DNA of 64,000 nucleotides, taken from Rhodeus uyekii (lineage: Eukaryota > Chordata > Actinopteri > Cypriniformes > Acheilognathidae). Positions 1 to 13,745 of this stretch are shown in pieces; position 1 is the stretch's first letter; every line of letters starts with the position of its first letter. The position numbers were made by a program, and so were the translations under genes. The stretch is from assembly GCA_037043235.1 (NCBI GenBank), contig JAWRVZ010000075.1:2105001-2169000 (forward strand). The letters run 5' to 3'. The notes beneath the pieces were generated by a model. It saw only the letters and a list, made by a program, of their open reading frames with translations. It was not told where the DNA came from and did not search any database.

Positions 1-861
1 CGCAAGATGTGTGACTTGTTAGGTTTATGAGAAATGTGTTAAAAACATATTTTGCTCGAGGAAAAAAAAGATCTATGGGATAGTCGTGCCTAAACTGGGA
101 GGCAGCTTCGCTCCTCAAGGCAGATCACACAGATTGTACATGTAGAACGGTCTCAACGCGTATCCCGTTTCATTCATTACCATAACAACCACAATAACAG
201 ATGGATAAAGCAGACGAGAGCAAAAGAAATCTCACTAATACCTCACACAATGTCAAGTGGGATGTCTGTGGAGCCGTAATTCACATCTTAATTAAACAAC
301 AAACCACTTCTTATGAAGGAGGCAAATGCTACACACGAAATACTGAGTTTTCACACAGCAGTTTATCACAATTCACATTTACATATTTGATATTAATTAC
401 ATGGAAGCACAATATATCGGCATCGCCCGATATATGTTCAATAAGAATATCATAAATAATGCATTATTTCCTTCAGCTGAGACGCTTCAGATGTTCACCA
501 TGATGGTTTTGAATAGTTTGAAATTTGATTTTGAAGGAATCACTTAAATAAAATGGAAAATATAGTTAAGTGCAGCACATATAGACAACTAAATCATAAT
601 GAGAACGTTATAATTGTATGCTTAGGCTTTTGTTTTTGTAATCAGGCTCTTTAAAATTATATTCCACAGATTTGGATTTAGGTTTATCAGCCAATATATC
701 AGTTATTGGCTATTAAATATAAAGAATTATCAGTTATCAGCCAGATTGTTCATATCATACTTAATTAGAGATGACGTCCAGAAGTAACTAAATAAGCTTT
801 TTAGACAATTCCAGACTGAAAAAAAGGGTTACAGTTGGTTCTAGCTTATATTGCTATTTTA
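1..861. other. downstream flank, mostly unassigned
   Basis: AT-rich sequence with no convincing exon. Around 670-760 there are degenerate TATCAGCC repeats that look like a transposon relic. Confidence 0.4.
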
Positions 862-1055
862 GGCCGTGTTTACACCTGGTATTAAGATGCGTTTTGGTGG
901 ATTAGTAATTTACTGAAATGTACAATTCCATATGTAAATTGTACATTGTTTTGTCCATTAGACTACAAGACCTGAAGAAAAAAAACAACAACATACATTT
1001 ACCCGCCTATATACTCTTTCCTCAAAGAAAAATACATTCGTCTCCCTCATCTACT

Positions 1056-1335
1056 CGCTTTCCTGTAGCTCAGAGGTTTTCAAAGTCTGAGACAGTGGGC
1101 CTCCCATCACAGGGAAATGTAAAATGAAGGAGGTTTAATACAAGTTCGGCGAGTTATTATTAGATTATTATTATTAGATTATTATATATTATTTTCACAC
1201 TTTGAAAACCCTGGCTGTAGCTCAACCAGTAGAGCATTGGTGCTTGCAACGCCAAGGTCATGGGTTCGATCCCAGGGAAAGAAGGAACTGATTGCTTTGG
1301 ATAAAAGCATCTGCCAAATGCATAAATGTAAATGC
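1056..1335 (+). repeat. tRNA-derived SINE, interrupted copy
   Basis: A-box-like TAGCTCAACCAGTAGAG, B-box GGTTCGATCCC and the tail TTGGATAAAAGCATCTGCC. Split by the hAT insertion at 1071-1214 and internally shortened. Confidence 0.7.
1071..1214. mobile_element. non-autonomous hAT element, 144 bp
   Basis: CAGAGGTTTTCAAAG and the inverted CTTTGAAAACCCTGG termini, flanked by an 8-bp direct repeat CTGTAGCT (1063-1070 and 1215-1222). It sits in the A-box region of a SINE. Confidence 0.7.
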
Positions 1336-1410
1336 ATGATGTATTGCAATGCAATGCACTCGTGATCCGATCGACCAAAACGCATCTCAATACCAGGTTT
1401 AAACAGGGCC

Positions 1411-1790
1411 TCATATTTCAGGTGGTGTCAAAGACCAAAAGATCTGAAGAAATAAACAACAACATACTTTTACTATAGACTAAATATAGACATAGACTCT
1501 TCCCTCAAAGAAATCAGGACAGAAGCTACTCGCTTTCCTGTAGTTCAATCAGTAGAACACTGGTGTTTGCAACGCCAAGGTCATGGGTTCGATTCCCAGG
1601 GAAAGCAAGAACTGATTATAGAATGTCAATGTGTTTCTTGAGTGCAATGGAAGTTGCTTTGGATAAAAGCGGATTTTATCAGAATAAATGCAAATGCATG
1701 ATGTATTGCAATGCAATGCTTTCGTGATCCGATCGACCAAAACACATCTTAGTACCAGGTTTAAACAGGGCCTTATATTTCAGGTGGTGT
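1411..1790. repeat. tandem second copy of the MITE/SINE unit
   Basis: Repeats the sequence of about 947-1410 (AACAACAACATAC, TTCCTCAAAG, SINE, GATCCGATCGACCAAAAC, CAGGTTTAAACAGGGCC), but without the hAT insertion. Confidence 0.6.
1532..1697 (+). repeat. tRNA-derived SINE
   Basis: Head GCTTTCCTGTAGTTCAATC, B-box GGTTCGATTCCC, tail TTGGATAAAAGCGG. Lies within the tandem unit 1411-1790. Confidence 0.75.
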
Positions 1791-1849
1791 CTAGATGGTA
1801 ACTCTTCTTCACCTAAAAGTTGTGAGACTCACATGCGACATTCAAACGG

Positions 1850-1855
1850 TTTATT
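1850..1855 (-). terminator. putative tmco4 polyadenylation signal
   Basis: AATAAA on the minus strand about 95 bases after the tmco4 stop codon, the first such hexamer downstream. Confidence 0.5.
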
Positions 1856-1950
1856 TGAGTCCCACAGCATCTTGGTAGCAGCAAATGTGACTCTACGGAG
1901 AGTTTCTCAGAACGTGGCTTGCCATCTTCTGTGAGTGAATTATGGAAATG

Positions 1951-2451
1951 TCATCTTGGTTTGCCATTGGTTAACTTGTTTCGTGCTCCAGTGTGCGATG
2001 TTGTGTTTGTGTGTTCAGAAGTCCAGGTCGTGTCGTCCCAGTCCCAGGACGTGTGCTCAAGGTCTGTGTTACTTTCATCGTCTCGGTCTGTTTTGCTCTG
2101 ATCCTGAGATGGTTCAACGTGATTCTCACCTCCAAGAGCACATGGTGATTGAGCATTACCTTGAGAGAATTCAGGGATGGAATCCAGTAAATCGGATATA
2201 TCAGGGATATCCCAGCCATTCTCAGAATCCTTCGTCTCTCCACGTTCCTTGCATTGATCTACATTTGATGACGGTACTTCCAAAGCATCTATGTTTGAAA
2301 TGTCCCCTTTGACTGATTCTGGAATGGCTGGTTTTTCCTGAGATAAATTAACTTGTTTGCTGCTCATGGCTCCAGCTTCTTCCCTAGTAGGAACTCCTAC
2401 TGCTACTAGGATGGTGTCCATCTGACGCATGTAGTCCAGGTGTCCTTTTAC
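1951..2451 (-). CDS. tmco4: tmco4 terminal coding exon 14
   Basis: Begins with GHLDYMRQMDTILVAVG (conserved), then about 145 residues rich in Ser, Asp and Glu without recalled similarity, including a Trp/Asp cluster (WDWDDTTW). TGA stop at 1953-1951. Confidence 0.92.
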   Translation of the reverse strand, partial: VKGHLDYMRQMDTILVAVGVPTREEAGAMSSKQVNLSQEKPAIPESVKGDISNIDALEVPSSNVDQCKERGETKDSENGWDIPDISDLLDSIPEFSQGNAQSPCALGGENHVEPSQDQSKTDRDDESNTDLEHTSWDWDDTTWTSEHTNTTSHTGARNKLTNGKPR

Positions 2452-5400
2452 CTTAAATTTAGACAGAACATAGTCAGTGTTCAAAAAGTTAACTAACAAT
2501 TTTTACAATGCATTACCATTTTCATCTCCTCATTTTAATATTAGAGGTGCTTGCTTACTTTTCAGAAGAAAAAAAAAATCAAGTTTTGGTGCATAAGTTT
2601 AGTTAAAAGTCAACTGTAGAGTGTGGCGCTTGCAACACTAAGGTCATAGGTTCGATTCCCAGGGAAAGCAACTGATTAGTATGGCAATGTGTTTCTTTAA
2701 TGCAATGCAAGTCACTTTGGATAAAAGTGTCTGATAAATGCATGAATAAGTCAGGTATGCATAATGCCTCACATCACACAATGAATGATCTTATTGCTCC
2801 AAGTGATCAAATTTTGTTTTATTTTATGCCAGGCAAACAATAAAACCTGTGAAAAACTTCCACACTTACATTCTGAAAAAATGAGGTCTGAATCAAGAAA
2901 AGTCCTGTTTACACCTGGTATTAAGATGCGTTTTGGACGATCAATCTGAAGTGTCAGACTCTAAATAAAGGTGTAAACGGGGTCAGAAATGTTTTGAGCT
3001 TGTCCACTTTCCATCACTTCCAGAGGCGAAAACTCATCCAACTGGATTGATTTCATAGTGTAAACACTCATGTGATCGAATGCCTCGTCTACTTGTGATC
3101 CGATCGATCAAACCGCATCTAAATACCACGTGTAAACAGGAGCTAAGAGACTCAGAGCTGGAATCATTTGGTTTAGACAATTAAGCAAATTCTGTACTTA
3201 ATTTTAGTAAAAAAGGGGAATAGATGTACAGTTTAATCAGTGGGTAGGCATTTTACATTCATGCATTTAGCAGACACTTTTATCCAAAGTGACTTGCATT
3301 GCATTCAAGAAACAAATTGACGTTCTAATCAGTTCTTGCTTTCGCTGGGAATCGAACCCATGACCTTGGTGTTGCAAGCGCCACTCTCTACTGTTTGAGA
3401 CACAGGAAAACGTGTTTTTAAAATAGCTGACTGATATTGGAAAATAGCTCAAATTTAAAACACATAGGTGTGCTTTCAATTTTTGTCTTATGAACTTTAT
3501 ACTTTTATTTTAATTATGAAAATCTCCCATCCACCATTTGGTGTCACTGCAATATTTGCATACTGAATTTCTCTATTTAATTGATTTATTTAACTATAGC
3601 TTCTGAGTTTTTATGTAAAGATTAAAGCGGTTGTGATCCTGAAAACTCTAACACTATTCTTACGCTGCCTTACAAGCATCTGTATTTATTTCAGGAAATG
3701 CATTTCTTCACATGCTGAATGACGATTAAATTCCTCACATTGCAGTCGCATAACCAGGGTTTATGAACTAAATAACCTGCCATATCGTCTGGCTCTTCTT
3801 TTTTACATGAAAAACATCTTTCACAAAGCATTACATGTCAAAAGACACAAAAGCACGTCTTTTTTAACCTGTATTGAGGCTAATGTGATGTAACTTGTAT
3901 TCTGTGAATGTGAGATGAGGAATATCTCTGTCGAGATCCATTGCTCTGTGTAACTTAGAAGGGATTGTTATGAATGGATTATTTTAAGACGAATGTCTTG
4001 ATCTTTTTACATTTGTGAATTGCATAAAATGACACATTTTTCAGTCTTTTTTCCCTGAGGTAACTGCTGGATTTAAGGACTCGACTTGAATACCAACGAG
4101 AACTTCCTATGACAGTAATTACAGTAATTGTAGTCTTTTGTGGCTGACAATTTAACAATGCCCTTTCTATTCACGTATGGGGGTGTTCTGCAAAAAGCAT
4201 AAAATGTACCTTCCGGTTGGCTAAGGTTTGAAGTCATCTGAAGGAAATTAAACTTTGACTTTACGCTAATGTACTGTCGTGAGCTTGTGTGGAAACTGAA
4301 TGTGAATGTAAATGCATCTCACACACGCATTTGCTCACCACTGACGACAGATCCACATTGATTATTTTGCGGTCTTGCGAGCTGATTGGTTGGAGGCCAG
4401 CGACACACAGCTGGACAGATGAACTTCGATACAGGAATCCAAGAAGCCAATCCCCTCTATGCCAATAATATAAAAATATGCACTGTCAATTAAAACGAAC
4501 AATAATTAAATGCAGTTATAACAATAAAAAAAATCACAATCTCCATATTAATTTGGACTTAACACTGAGACATTGTTATTTTTTTATAAACAAATAAAGA
4601 GTCAATTCTAATTCTTCCTCTGGTTGCCTAAAATGACTGTAATGGATATCTGATTTGAACCGATCTGATATACCCGATTACTTCATAATTAAATAATGTA
4701 ATAATCTAAAAAGTTAATGTATTACTTTAGCCCTTTTCTGGTTGCTTTCAGCATTTAAAGGCACTAGTTGGCGGTTTCAATGGCATCCAAATTAGACGCG
4801 TCACTGGTTTTCTTGCATTGATGAAGACTGTGGTCGTTTAATTCCCATCTGAGCTCATAAACAGAAAATCTTGGCATAATGAATTTAATGAAAGAAATTG
4901 CAGATTGTGAGAAAACACTATTGTTCAAAAGTTTGGGGTAAATTTAAAAGTTTGGTGCTGAATTAATCAAACAACGTAATAGTAAATACATTTGAAATGA
5001 TACAAAAGATTTATATTTTAAATAAATGTTTGGTTTTTTTACTATTCATCAAAGAAAGTTTCCACGCACGCACGCACACACATGACTTTTCAATATTGAT
5101 AATATTAAAGAAATGTTGATTGAGGAGAAAATCATCATATTATAATGATTTGTGAAGGATCATGTGACACTGAAGACTGGAGTGATGATGCTGAAAATAC
5201 AGCTTTAATCACAGGAATAAATTACATAAAAAAATATTAAAATAAAAAAACAGTAATTTTAAATTGTAATATTATTTCAAAAGCATTTAAAATGCTAGTG
5301 TAGTTGGGTAAATGCAGTAAAATGCAGTTGGGTAAATAGTTAAAATTATAATGTCAAATTTTAATCCCCTAGAACAGGGGTGGCCAACCCGAAGCTCTTT

Positions 5401-5928
5401 GACCGCTCTTTTTTTTTAACCTCTCTTCAGTTCTCCACATGTTCTGTGTTTACAATCGCAAATTTTTTTTAACAGAACCTCTCGCGCGATTTAACGATGC
5501 TCCTGACAGGAGCTGCTTTCTGACCGACCGGGAAAAAGCATTGGGCTGATTAACCCCGTCGACAATCGTGAACAGGTCTCTCTCCCCCCCCCCCCCCCCC
5601 CCCGTAAACGATCTTTTGTGTGGCTTTTTTGGGGGGCTCATCATGCTGAACAGGTTGGCCACCCCTGCCCTAGAAGTTGGGATGTCCCGATCAGGTTTTT
5701 TATGCAGTCCAATCCAATCCGAGTCAATGATTATCGAGTATTTGCCGATATCGAGTATCGATCCAATACAACTCTCAGTGCTTTGTGCACAATTCATTAA
5801 AGTTTATTAAAGTACATTAAAGTCATAAACAGGGATGTGTAAAGAGTTTCTCAGGGGCTCAAGCGTAAATGAGGGGCATCCATCACTGCGATTTCAACAT
5901 AACTACTACAGTAATTACATTTATAGGC

Positions 5929-5966
<38 letters not shown>

Positions 5967-8900
5967 ACAAACACACACAAGCCTAACAGTCAAGTCCAAA
6001 TCAAAATGTGAACCACAGCAACACGTTATGTCAACGATGTCTCAGATAGTCTCACGGCAGACAACAAATGAGACATGTAAGTGATTCCTTACAAAAGTGT
6101 GCAACAAATATACTGAACACGGAAGCTTGAACGTGCGTGTGTGTGTGTGTGTGTGCGCGAGACGTACTAGAACAGACCACACTGGTTCTTGTGGCTCACG
6201 CACACACATTTGAGCTTCTTCTTTTCCTTTTAATGGAGGTCGTCGGTTAGCAAACACACAGGAAGGTGTGAGCGCCGAGAGCTGATGCAAAATAAAGTTT
6301 CGGGCTTAGACTAGCCGAGACCGATCAGTTAAAACAAACAAAAAAAGGCTTAATCGGCTCTTTCAAATCCTTGAAATCGGCTCAGGACATCCCAGCTAAT
6401 AGTCCCTTACCTGCAATATCCATTAACAATCTTCCCAGCCACTACCCTGGAGAGTCTCTGCCATGCCTTCTCGGATCCGTCCACCGGGGCCCCCAGCAGC
6501 ACCACATCCTCCACCACACCTTCACTGCCTGCCGGTAATAAGCCACAGCATGTCTTCATGCGTCTCATTCTCATTTACAGCCTTGCACCTCTCAGATTTC
6601 ATCTCTCATTAGGCTGACAAAGAGAACATGACTCAGTCTGGCTTGGAGGAAATTTGGCCAAGTTCAGCTCTCTCTCACGTCCACATTTCTTGAGATGCAA
6701 GGTCTTAAAGATAAAAGGATGTGTCCTCATTCTCCCTGATTTTCTCAGCACAATGAATAGAAAGCTTACCTTGATCATTAGCGAGTTCTTCCAGACAGAA
6801 GTATATGACACGAGCTCCGAGGCTGAAGCCAATTAGACTGACAGGACGCTTTCCCTGCACAAAGATGGAAAGGGAAGACAATTAAACACACATTTGTAAA
6901 AACAATTCCAGGTTTATTTAGATTAATTTGATTACTTTTGACATTTCTAGCAGCATATATCTATCATATTTGATATGCAGATTTCTAAGTCCTCTAAATC
7001 AGTGGTCCCCAACCTTTTTTGTGCCGCGGACCGCTAAACGTTTGATAATTTTACTGCGGACCAGGGACCACGCGAGACTGTTGACGGGGGGAGGGGAGGT
7101 GGTACGGGGCCGCGGACCGGGGGTTGGGGAACACTGCTCTAAATGATCATCGACATGATCAAAACTTGCAAAAAACACAATCTTTTACATGCTTAAATTG
7201 AAAAAAAATGACAGGTTTTGGTAAAAGTCTTTTTGCAGTGAAAGCAATGATTATTCAAAGCTCTTAGATCTTTAATTCTTATAGATATAATGCATTAATA
7301 ACAGTGGGAGAGGCTGTGAGCGAGAGGCTTGAAAGCACAAGTACTGTCTAAGAAGAGTTTCAGTGACATTATTATCTATAATATTAGTGTGTGTGTGTGT
7401 ATGTATAATAAATATATACACACACACACACACACACACACCGCATTTTCCCGCATATAACCCGCGGGTTCTGGGGGGTTTGTGTAAAGAATCGTTGGTA
7501 TAACCAGCACGTTTATATAACCCGCACCGTTATATATAGATGTATGAACTTTTTTGTGTATGTTCACATTTCGAATTTTGAATGTTGCTCGCATGACGTC
7601 AATTACCATAACTGTTCAGGGTACACAGAGCTTGTGCGTGAAATTCAAACAATAAGAAAACAAACACAAGTCAGAATCAGAAGAAAAAGAAAGAGCAGTG
7701 TCTCCCGCTGTGCAGCAGCTCGTCCCTTAAGAAGCGATTCTACAGGTGTTGATCATCAGATGAGATGAGAAATACCCGCCCTCATGCAGCACAGCCAATC
7801 ACGTCTTCTTGCCTGATTGACAGGTCAGACAGCCAATCAGCGCCAGCTGTCAGAGTGACAGTACAAGCGCCAGAGACGACAACCCTCGCAAGAAAGAAAA
7901 ACAAAGAAAATACCGGCAAAAAAAACCTTACTTCCTTAGTGACGTAACATACATTGAAATGCTATTACGTGTAAAAAATGTGTGATATAACCGCACCCTT
8001 ATATAACCCGCACCCCCCTGTGGGGTTTGTAAAATCTGGTATAACCCGCAGGTTAAATTACATATAATAATGATGAATAATAATGTGTAATAATGCAGTG
8101 GGAGAGTGTTTTTGGGGCCTGATAATAATAGAAATAAATAAACGTGTAAAAAACACTAAAAACATTTAAAAGAATAAAAATAAATTATTTTGCTTAAAAT
8201 ACTGCGATAGTATCATATTGCGAGTTCGGTATCGCGATTTGCATGGAATAATAACATATAATGATTCAGGGTGCAATGATATGCTCAAGTTGTGCTGAAC
8301 TGAAAACTAGAAGACTAATGAGGAATCTAGAAGAAATCGCTGTCTGGACTCTGACCTGCTGGCGGCTCCGGAGCACCTGTGCGAGGTGTTTCCCCACCTC
8401 CGCTGAGCGACTCAGACACACTCCCCAGGGGTTGTCAATCACACTGGCCACCGCCAGCAGAGACGCAGGCCATGTCAGAGCGGTTACTATCCCTGAACAT
8501 GGACAAGACAATCAGCAATGTGGTTATTCTGAACACCGTAACGCAAGGTGTGACAAATCATTCTTTAACTAAAATAAACAATTGAGGCATTTTCAAAAAA
8601 CAGGCTATAATGTTTAATTTGTTGACTATCAACCTCAAGAGGACAAACAAAAAATTATACAAGTGGTTTTATTTCATATTCATTTTTGCATGCAATCTGT
8701 AACAATCAAGTCATTACAGGAGGACAAGTCATCCTGCTGTGCTCAACATTGAAATAATCTGCTTCACCGAGTTCCTCTGAACCCTCCACCTCCCCCAGCT
8801 CCACCTGCCTAGATCTGCTACAGGATTCAGGTACACCTATACAGCGTTTCTTACAACAGCCAGTCTGTGTATCTATTAGCAGTTGCAAGTCCATACTTGC

Positions 8901-11900
8901 TCTGCAGCAACAGCATAGCCAATCTAGACCAAAGACATTAACTTTGCCTTATTAAATTACATGCTAAAACTCGTGATTGAAATGTCTTTACTGTCACTAA
9001 TAAACTATCATAAAGCTTACATGATAAAATACGTATGTATCCGTCCGTTATTTATTTATTTGTCAAACGACAGTAATTTTCTTTTAATTTGCCAGTTAGT
9101 ATCATTATTTGAAATTGATTTTTAAAAATAATATATTATTTATTACACTTATATTAGGCTACTAATATGTATTATATATTTTAAAAATTCTAATTAAACA
9201 GAAACTTCCAGTATATTTTTTTAAAACGACACCTGTAATGGTGTTTCTTTTTTGTCGTTTCTGATATAGATCCTTTTTTATGTCAGCGGATGCATCTGTA
9301 CTGTTTAAAGGTGAAGTTTGTAGTTTCAACGACACAGTAATGGAATTAATATATAATTACATAAAAATGGCAACATTTATAACATTTTCACATAGTCGAT
9401 GAGAGCTTCTGGGTTTTGAAACATTTGGTTTTAATAACAACATTAAAAAAAGATTTTAAAAAAATAGTGCCACAATTTTTATTTTAAGATTCTACTAGAA
9501 TGATTAACAAAATATCCCTTCATGAAGGACCCAGTTAAAAGTATGTTAGAGAGAAACGTGATTGCCACTCGTTTTACATAAAAATTTCTGCATTTTATCC
9601 AAAGCGATTGGATTCAAGGCACAGTTCTTAAATATACACTCTAATCAGTTCTTGCGTTCCCTGGGAATCAAACCAATGACCGACATTGAAATAATCTGGT
9701 TCATTGTTTGCAGTAAGCTAGTCCTCTGAATCCACCACCTCCCCCAGCTCCACCTGTCTAAATAAAGTAAAGCACCACGCTCTACTGTTTGAGCTACAGG
9801 AAATGCATCATTCATGACAACACACATGAAAGAAACTCCAGCTCGACTATTAGAGACACCTCCTCTATATTAGACGACTGTGAAAGCAGTCCAGCATGCA
9901 GTTCAAGACTCACATAAATAAGGTAAAAAATAAAGGAGACTTTCTATTACCATGTAGCACTAATGTTTTATATCCTAACAGCATTGGCTTGGTAAAACAG
10001 ATACCTGAGAGCACTGTGTATTTGAGAGCCTCCTGGGCCACGACACTAACAAGCCCATCCCATAATGAGTCCAGAATCGAGCCCAGCTCCAATAAATAAC
10101 GTGACTCCCATTTCAGACAGTACTGCTCGCCACACGCTCCGAGACTGGACCAGGGAGCCTGGAACGAACCTGTGGGTGAAGAGAGAAGACAGCTTTAGTG
10201 AATTATAGAGCTGTCGTCATGTGTGTTTGGATGCGAAAGCAAAACCGCTTTTTATTAGAAGTTAAGATTGATTTTCCTGAGCAGTTTGCTGGTGCACGGC
10301 ACATTTTACAGAGGACAACATCCTGAACCTTGGAGAGACCCCCCCCCCCCAAGCCCCTTACCATTGAAACATTCGGTTCATGCTTGCAAAGCTGGTTCTG
10401 ATCGATTGTCTTGATCGTCAAAAACTGATACAGTAAAACTGACGATTATTATTATCTATGTGTTTACAATTACGTTTACGTGAAGCTTTGGAAGCTGAAG
10501 CTCACGATTATGGTAAAAGCGGCGCTACATTTCTGACACACTCTTGAGGTGTTTGGCCAATCACAACGCACTGTGTCAGCTGGCCAATCAGAGCACTCGG
10601 GGCTTTTCGGAAAGGAGGGGCTTATAGAAATCAGTGCGTTTCAAACAGACTGGAATGGATGTGTGACTTTTTTTACTCTTCAACATTCAAGTATCTCAAC
10701 CTAGTCAGTAACACCCGATAAACAAAATGATGAACTTTTAAAATAGCATTATACAGCGCCTTTAATAAATAATCAATGGCATATATACAGTGCAGGTTTA
10801 TGTACGAACACAAAAGTATGGAATTTTTTTCGTGCCATTAATATTGAACGAAATATTAGTGAAAACGAACAAAGCTGAATTTATTAGATGATAAATACAG
10901 TAAAACAGTGTAATATTATAGGAGACATTTATAATGTTATTAAATGCTCTTCCTTTCTGTTTAAAGAATTATGAAGTATAACAACAATGTTAAGCAAATG
11001 TTAAACATTTTAAGCAAATGTTAAACATTAAACATAAACATTTTCAACACTAACAATAATCTGAAACGTTTCTTGAGCCGCAAATCAGAATGATTTATGA
11101 AGGATCGTGAAGACCAATGTGACCTGATCTTCTTTCACAATGCTAAATATAGACATAACAGGAATAAAACGGTATTAAACTTACCTCAGTCTGCGAGGAG
11201 GATGTTGAGGCTTGGTGCCGCTCCTGGTGACGTTTCTCATGTCTGTTAGTGTTCTATAATAAACTATTATTATTCGCGTGTTGAAGCATCAACTACTTCC
11301 GGTTCAAGGAGCCGTCAATCAAAATGGCACTAGCCAATGAGAGCGAACCTTGTTAAGCCCCGCCCACACGTTAGGTTTGAGTCAGAAAGACAAACGTAAA
11401 TTTGAGAATCGTAAACGAAAACTTTGAAAGCAAACATGAAAACTCTGGCAGCGCATTCATAAACCACAGTCAGCGAAAACGCAGTTTAGGGAACTGTCAA
11501 CAAAGAATGCAGTTTATTCGAAGACGATGTTAATTTTTTTGGTGTGAGGTTAGTTTTTTTCATTCGCGGAGAGTATTTTTGTTCGTTTTCACTAATATTT
11601 CGTTCAATATTAATGGCACAAAAAAAATTCCATACAAAAGCCTTTAAAACAATGATAACTGAGAAAATGCTATTTTTTTATGGGAAATTTGGGCACTCAC
11701 TGTATTTGCCGCTGCACAGCCAGCCGGTCACAGCTATAGTCAGATGCAGATGCTTTCCAGAGCTCATGGGAAGAAACTCAAACTCCTTTATAGCGCCGAC
11801 ACGCTTGTTCATTTTATAGCCTGATGAGTAAATAAACATTGTGGTAACTTCATATTACTGTATATATAAAATACATAGAAAACATGATCTACAAACAGAG

Positions 11901-13190
11901 ATGGAGTGAGGCGCACACACACAAACTGCATCTGAAGAAACACCAAAGCTCAACCTTGAGCTCAATTCCTTTTGAGAGGCAGAAGAAATGTGCTCAGCTT
12001 GAAAGCAAGATTATATAAAACACTATTCAAACCAGAAAACAGACCGTAACTGTGGAAGCATCTTCTGCTCACTGATTAAACATTGGGTTACACTTTATTT
12101 TAAAGAGTCAGTATTGCAGTACTGAGTAATAATAATTAGCTACATGCACTTACTATACAGTTATGATTAGGAATAGCGGTTGGTTTAAGGTTGTTTGCAT
12201 ATAATTATGTATAATGTAACACGTAACAAATAAAGTGTTACTAAACGTTGTATGCACGATATAAACCGCTTTGCACTCCAGGAGGAACAGAACCTTCCTC
12301 GTTTTGTTAATGCAATAAATATCATTGCAAAGATTGCAAATTATAAAGTACACCAAAGTTCAATAAATAGTTCATTTGATAATAATAGAGTAATTATTTA
12401 ATTTGTATTACTATATTATTATGAGCATAAACAATTCACAATTCATTATAACAGTAATATATTATGAAATATTATGACAATAACATAATTAGCCAATATG
12501 GTTGCCAATACTACAAACTGAGCGCAATATAGTCATGTACAGCAAATCTGATATGTAATCAGTTTTAGTGTATATATTAGCCATTTTAGAGCCAGGTAAA
12601 TAATAATAGATTTTCTATTATAATTAGTAAATTGCACCTGTTAGCCCGGCCCCTGCGGCTCCAAACAATGAGGCCATGATGGCGATGCCCGTGGCTGATC
12701 CCAGAACAGCGGCTCCACCCGCTCCCAGCACGGCTCCGGCCCCGGCAGCCACCAGAGGAGCCGCCAGCCCCCCCGTGACCCCTGATCAAAACACACGCAG
12801 CATCAGCAGCAGCACTTCTGCAGGAAACCAGTCCTGGACAGGTTATTGCACATAAACATTAGATTCAGATGATCAATAATATGTTTTTGTATTCAAAAAA
12901 ATAATATAGAACAATAATTTAAAAAAAGAATGACATTTTCAAGAAAATTAAGCACATTGCCTTTTAATGATCATAATCATAATATATTTATAAAACATAT
13001 CATGGAATTATTTGATTTAATAAATAATTCCATAAAGATTCACCCCAAAAAAAAAAAAACTCTGGTTGCATTACAGCAATTGTGCATTACAGCAAAATGT
13101 GCTTAATAATACATTACCTGTCAAAGTTTTTTTTATATTTTTTATGTTTTATTTAAGCAAAAATACAGTTTATATATATTTCTATAAATA

Positions 13191-13264
<74 letters not shown>

Positions 13265-13277
13265 ATATGTATGTATG

Positions 13278-13350
<73 letters not shown>

Positions 13351-13478
13351 ATGTAAATAACTATAAAATCCAGCTTATTAAAACAGAAAATGGTTATTTT
13401 TAAAATTATAGAAATATATATAAACTGTATTTTTGCTTAAAAAAGCTGAATTTTATGAATAAAAGCTGAATTTTATAG

Positions 13479-13523
<45 letters not shown>

Positions 13524-13565
13524 AATAAATAAATAACTATAAAATGAATAAAAGCTGAATTTTAG

Positions 13566-13599
<34 letters not shown>

Positions 13600-13663
13600 T
13601 TTTATTTATATATACAAAAATAACTATAAAATTCAGCTTTTATCACAGGAATAAATGTTTTCA

Positions 13664-13745
<82 letters not shown>

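Larger units (their letters stand above)
862..1410. mobile_element. MITE with TTTACACCTGG termini, carrying a SINE
   Basis: Left end TGTTTACACCTGGTATTAAG and right end the inverted form (TACCAGGTTTAAACAGGGCC). The interior holds a SINE copy that is itself split by a hAT element (1071-1214). Confidence 0.6.

Noticed and set aside
1200..1290. tRNA gene candidate
   Set aside because: A- and B-box belong to a SINE with the family tail; no tRNA cloverleaf is supported.
5568..5810. 80-aa plus ORF starting MNRSLSPPPPPP
   Set aside because: Runs through the poly-C tract of a hAT element.
13066..13356. ORF rich in YIYIYIY (also at 42670, 43556 and 43625)
   Set aside because: Translation of (TA)n arrays.
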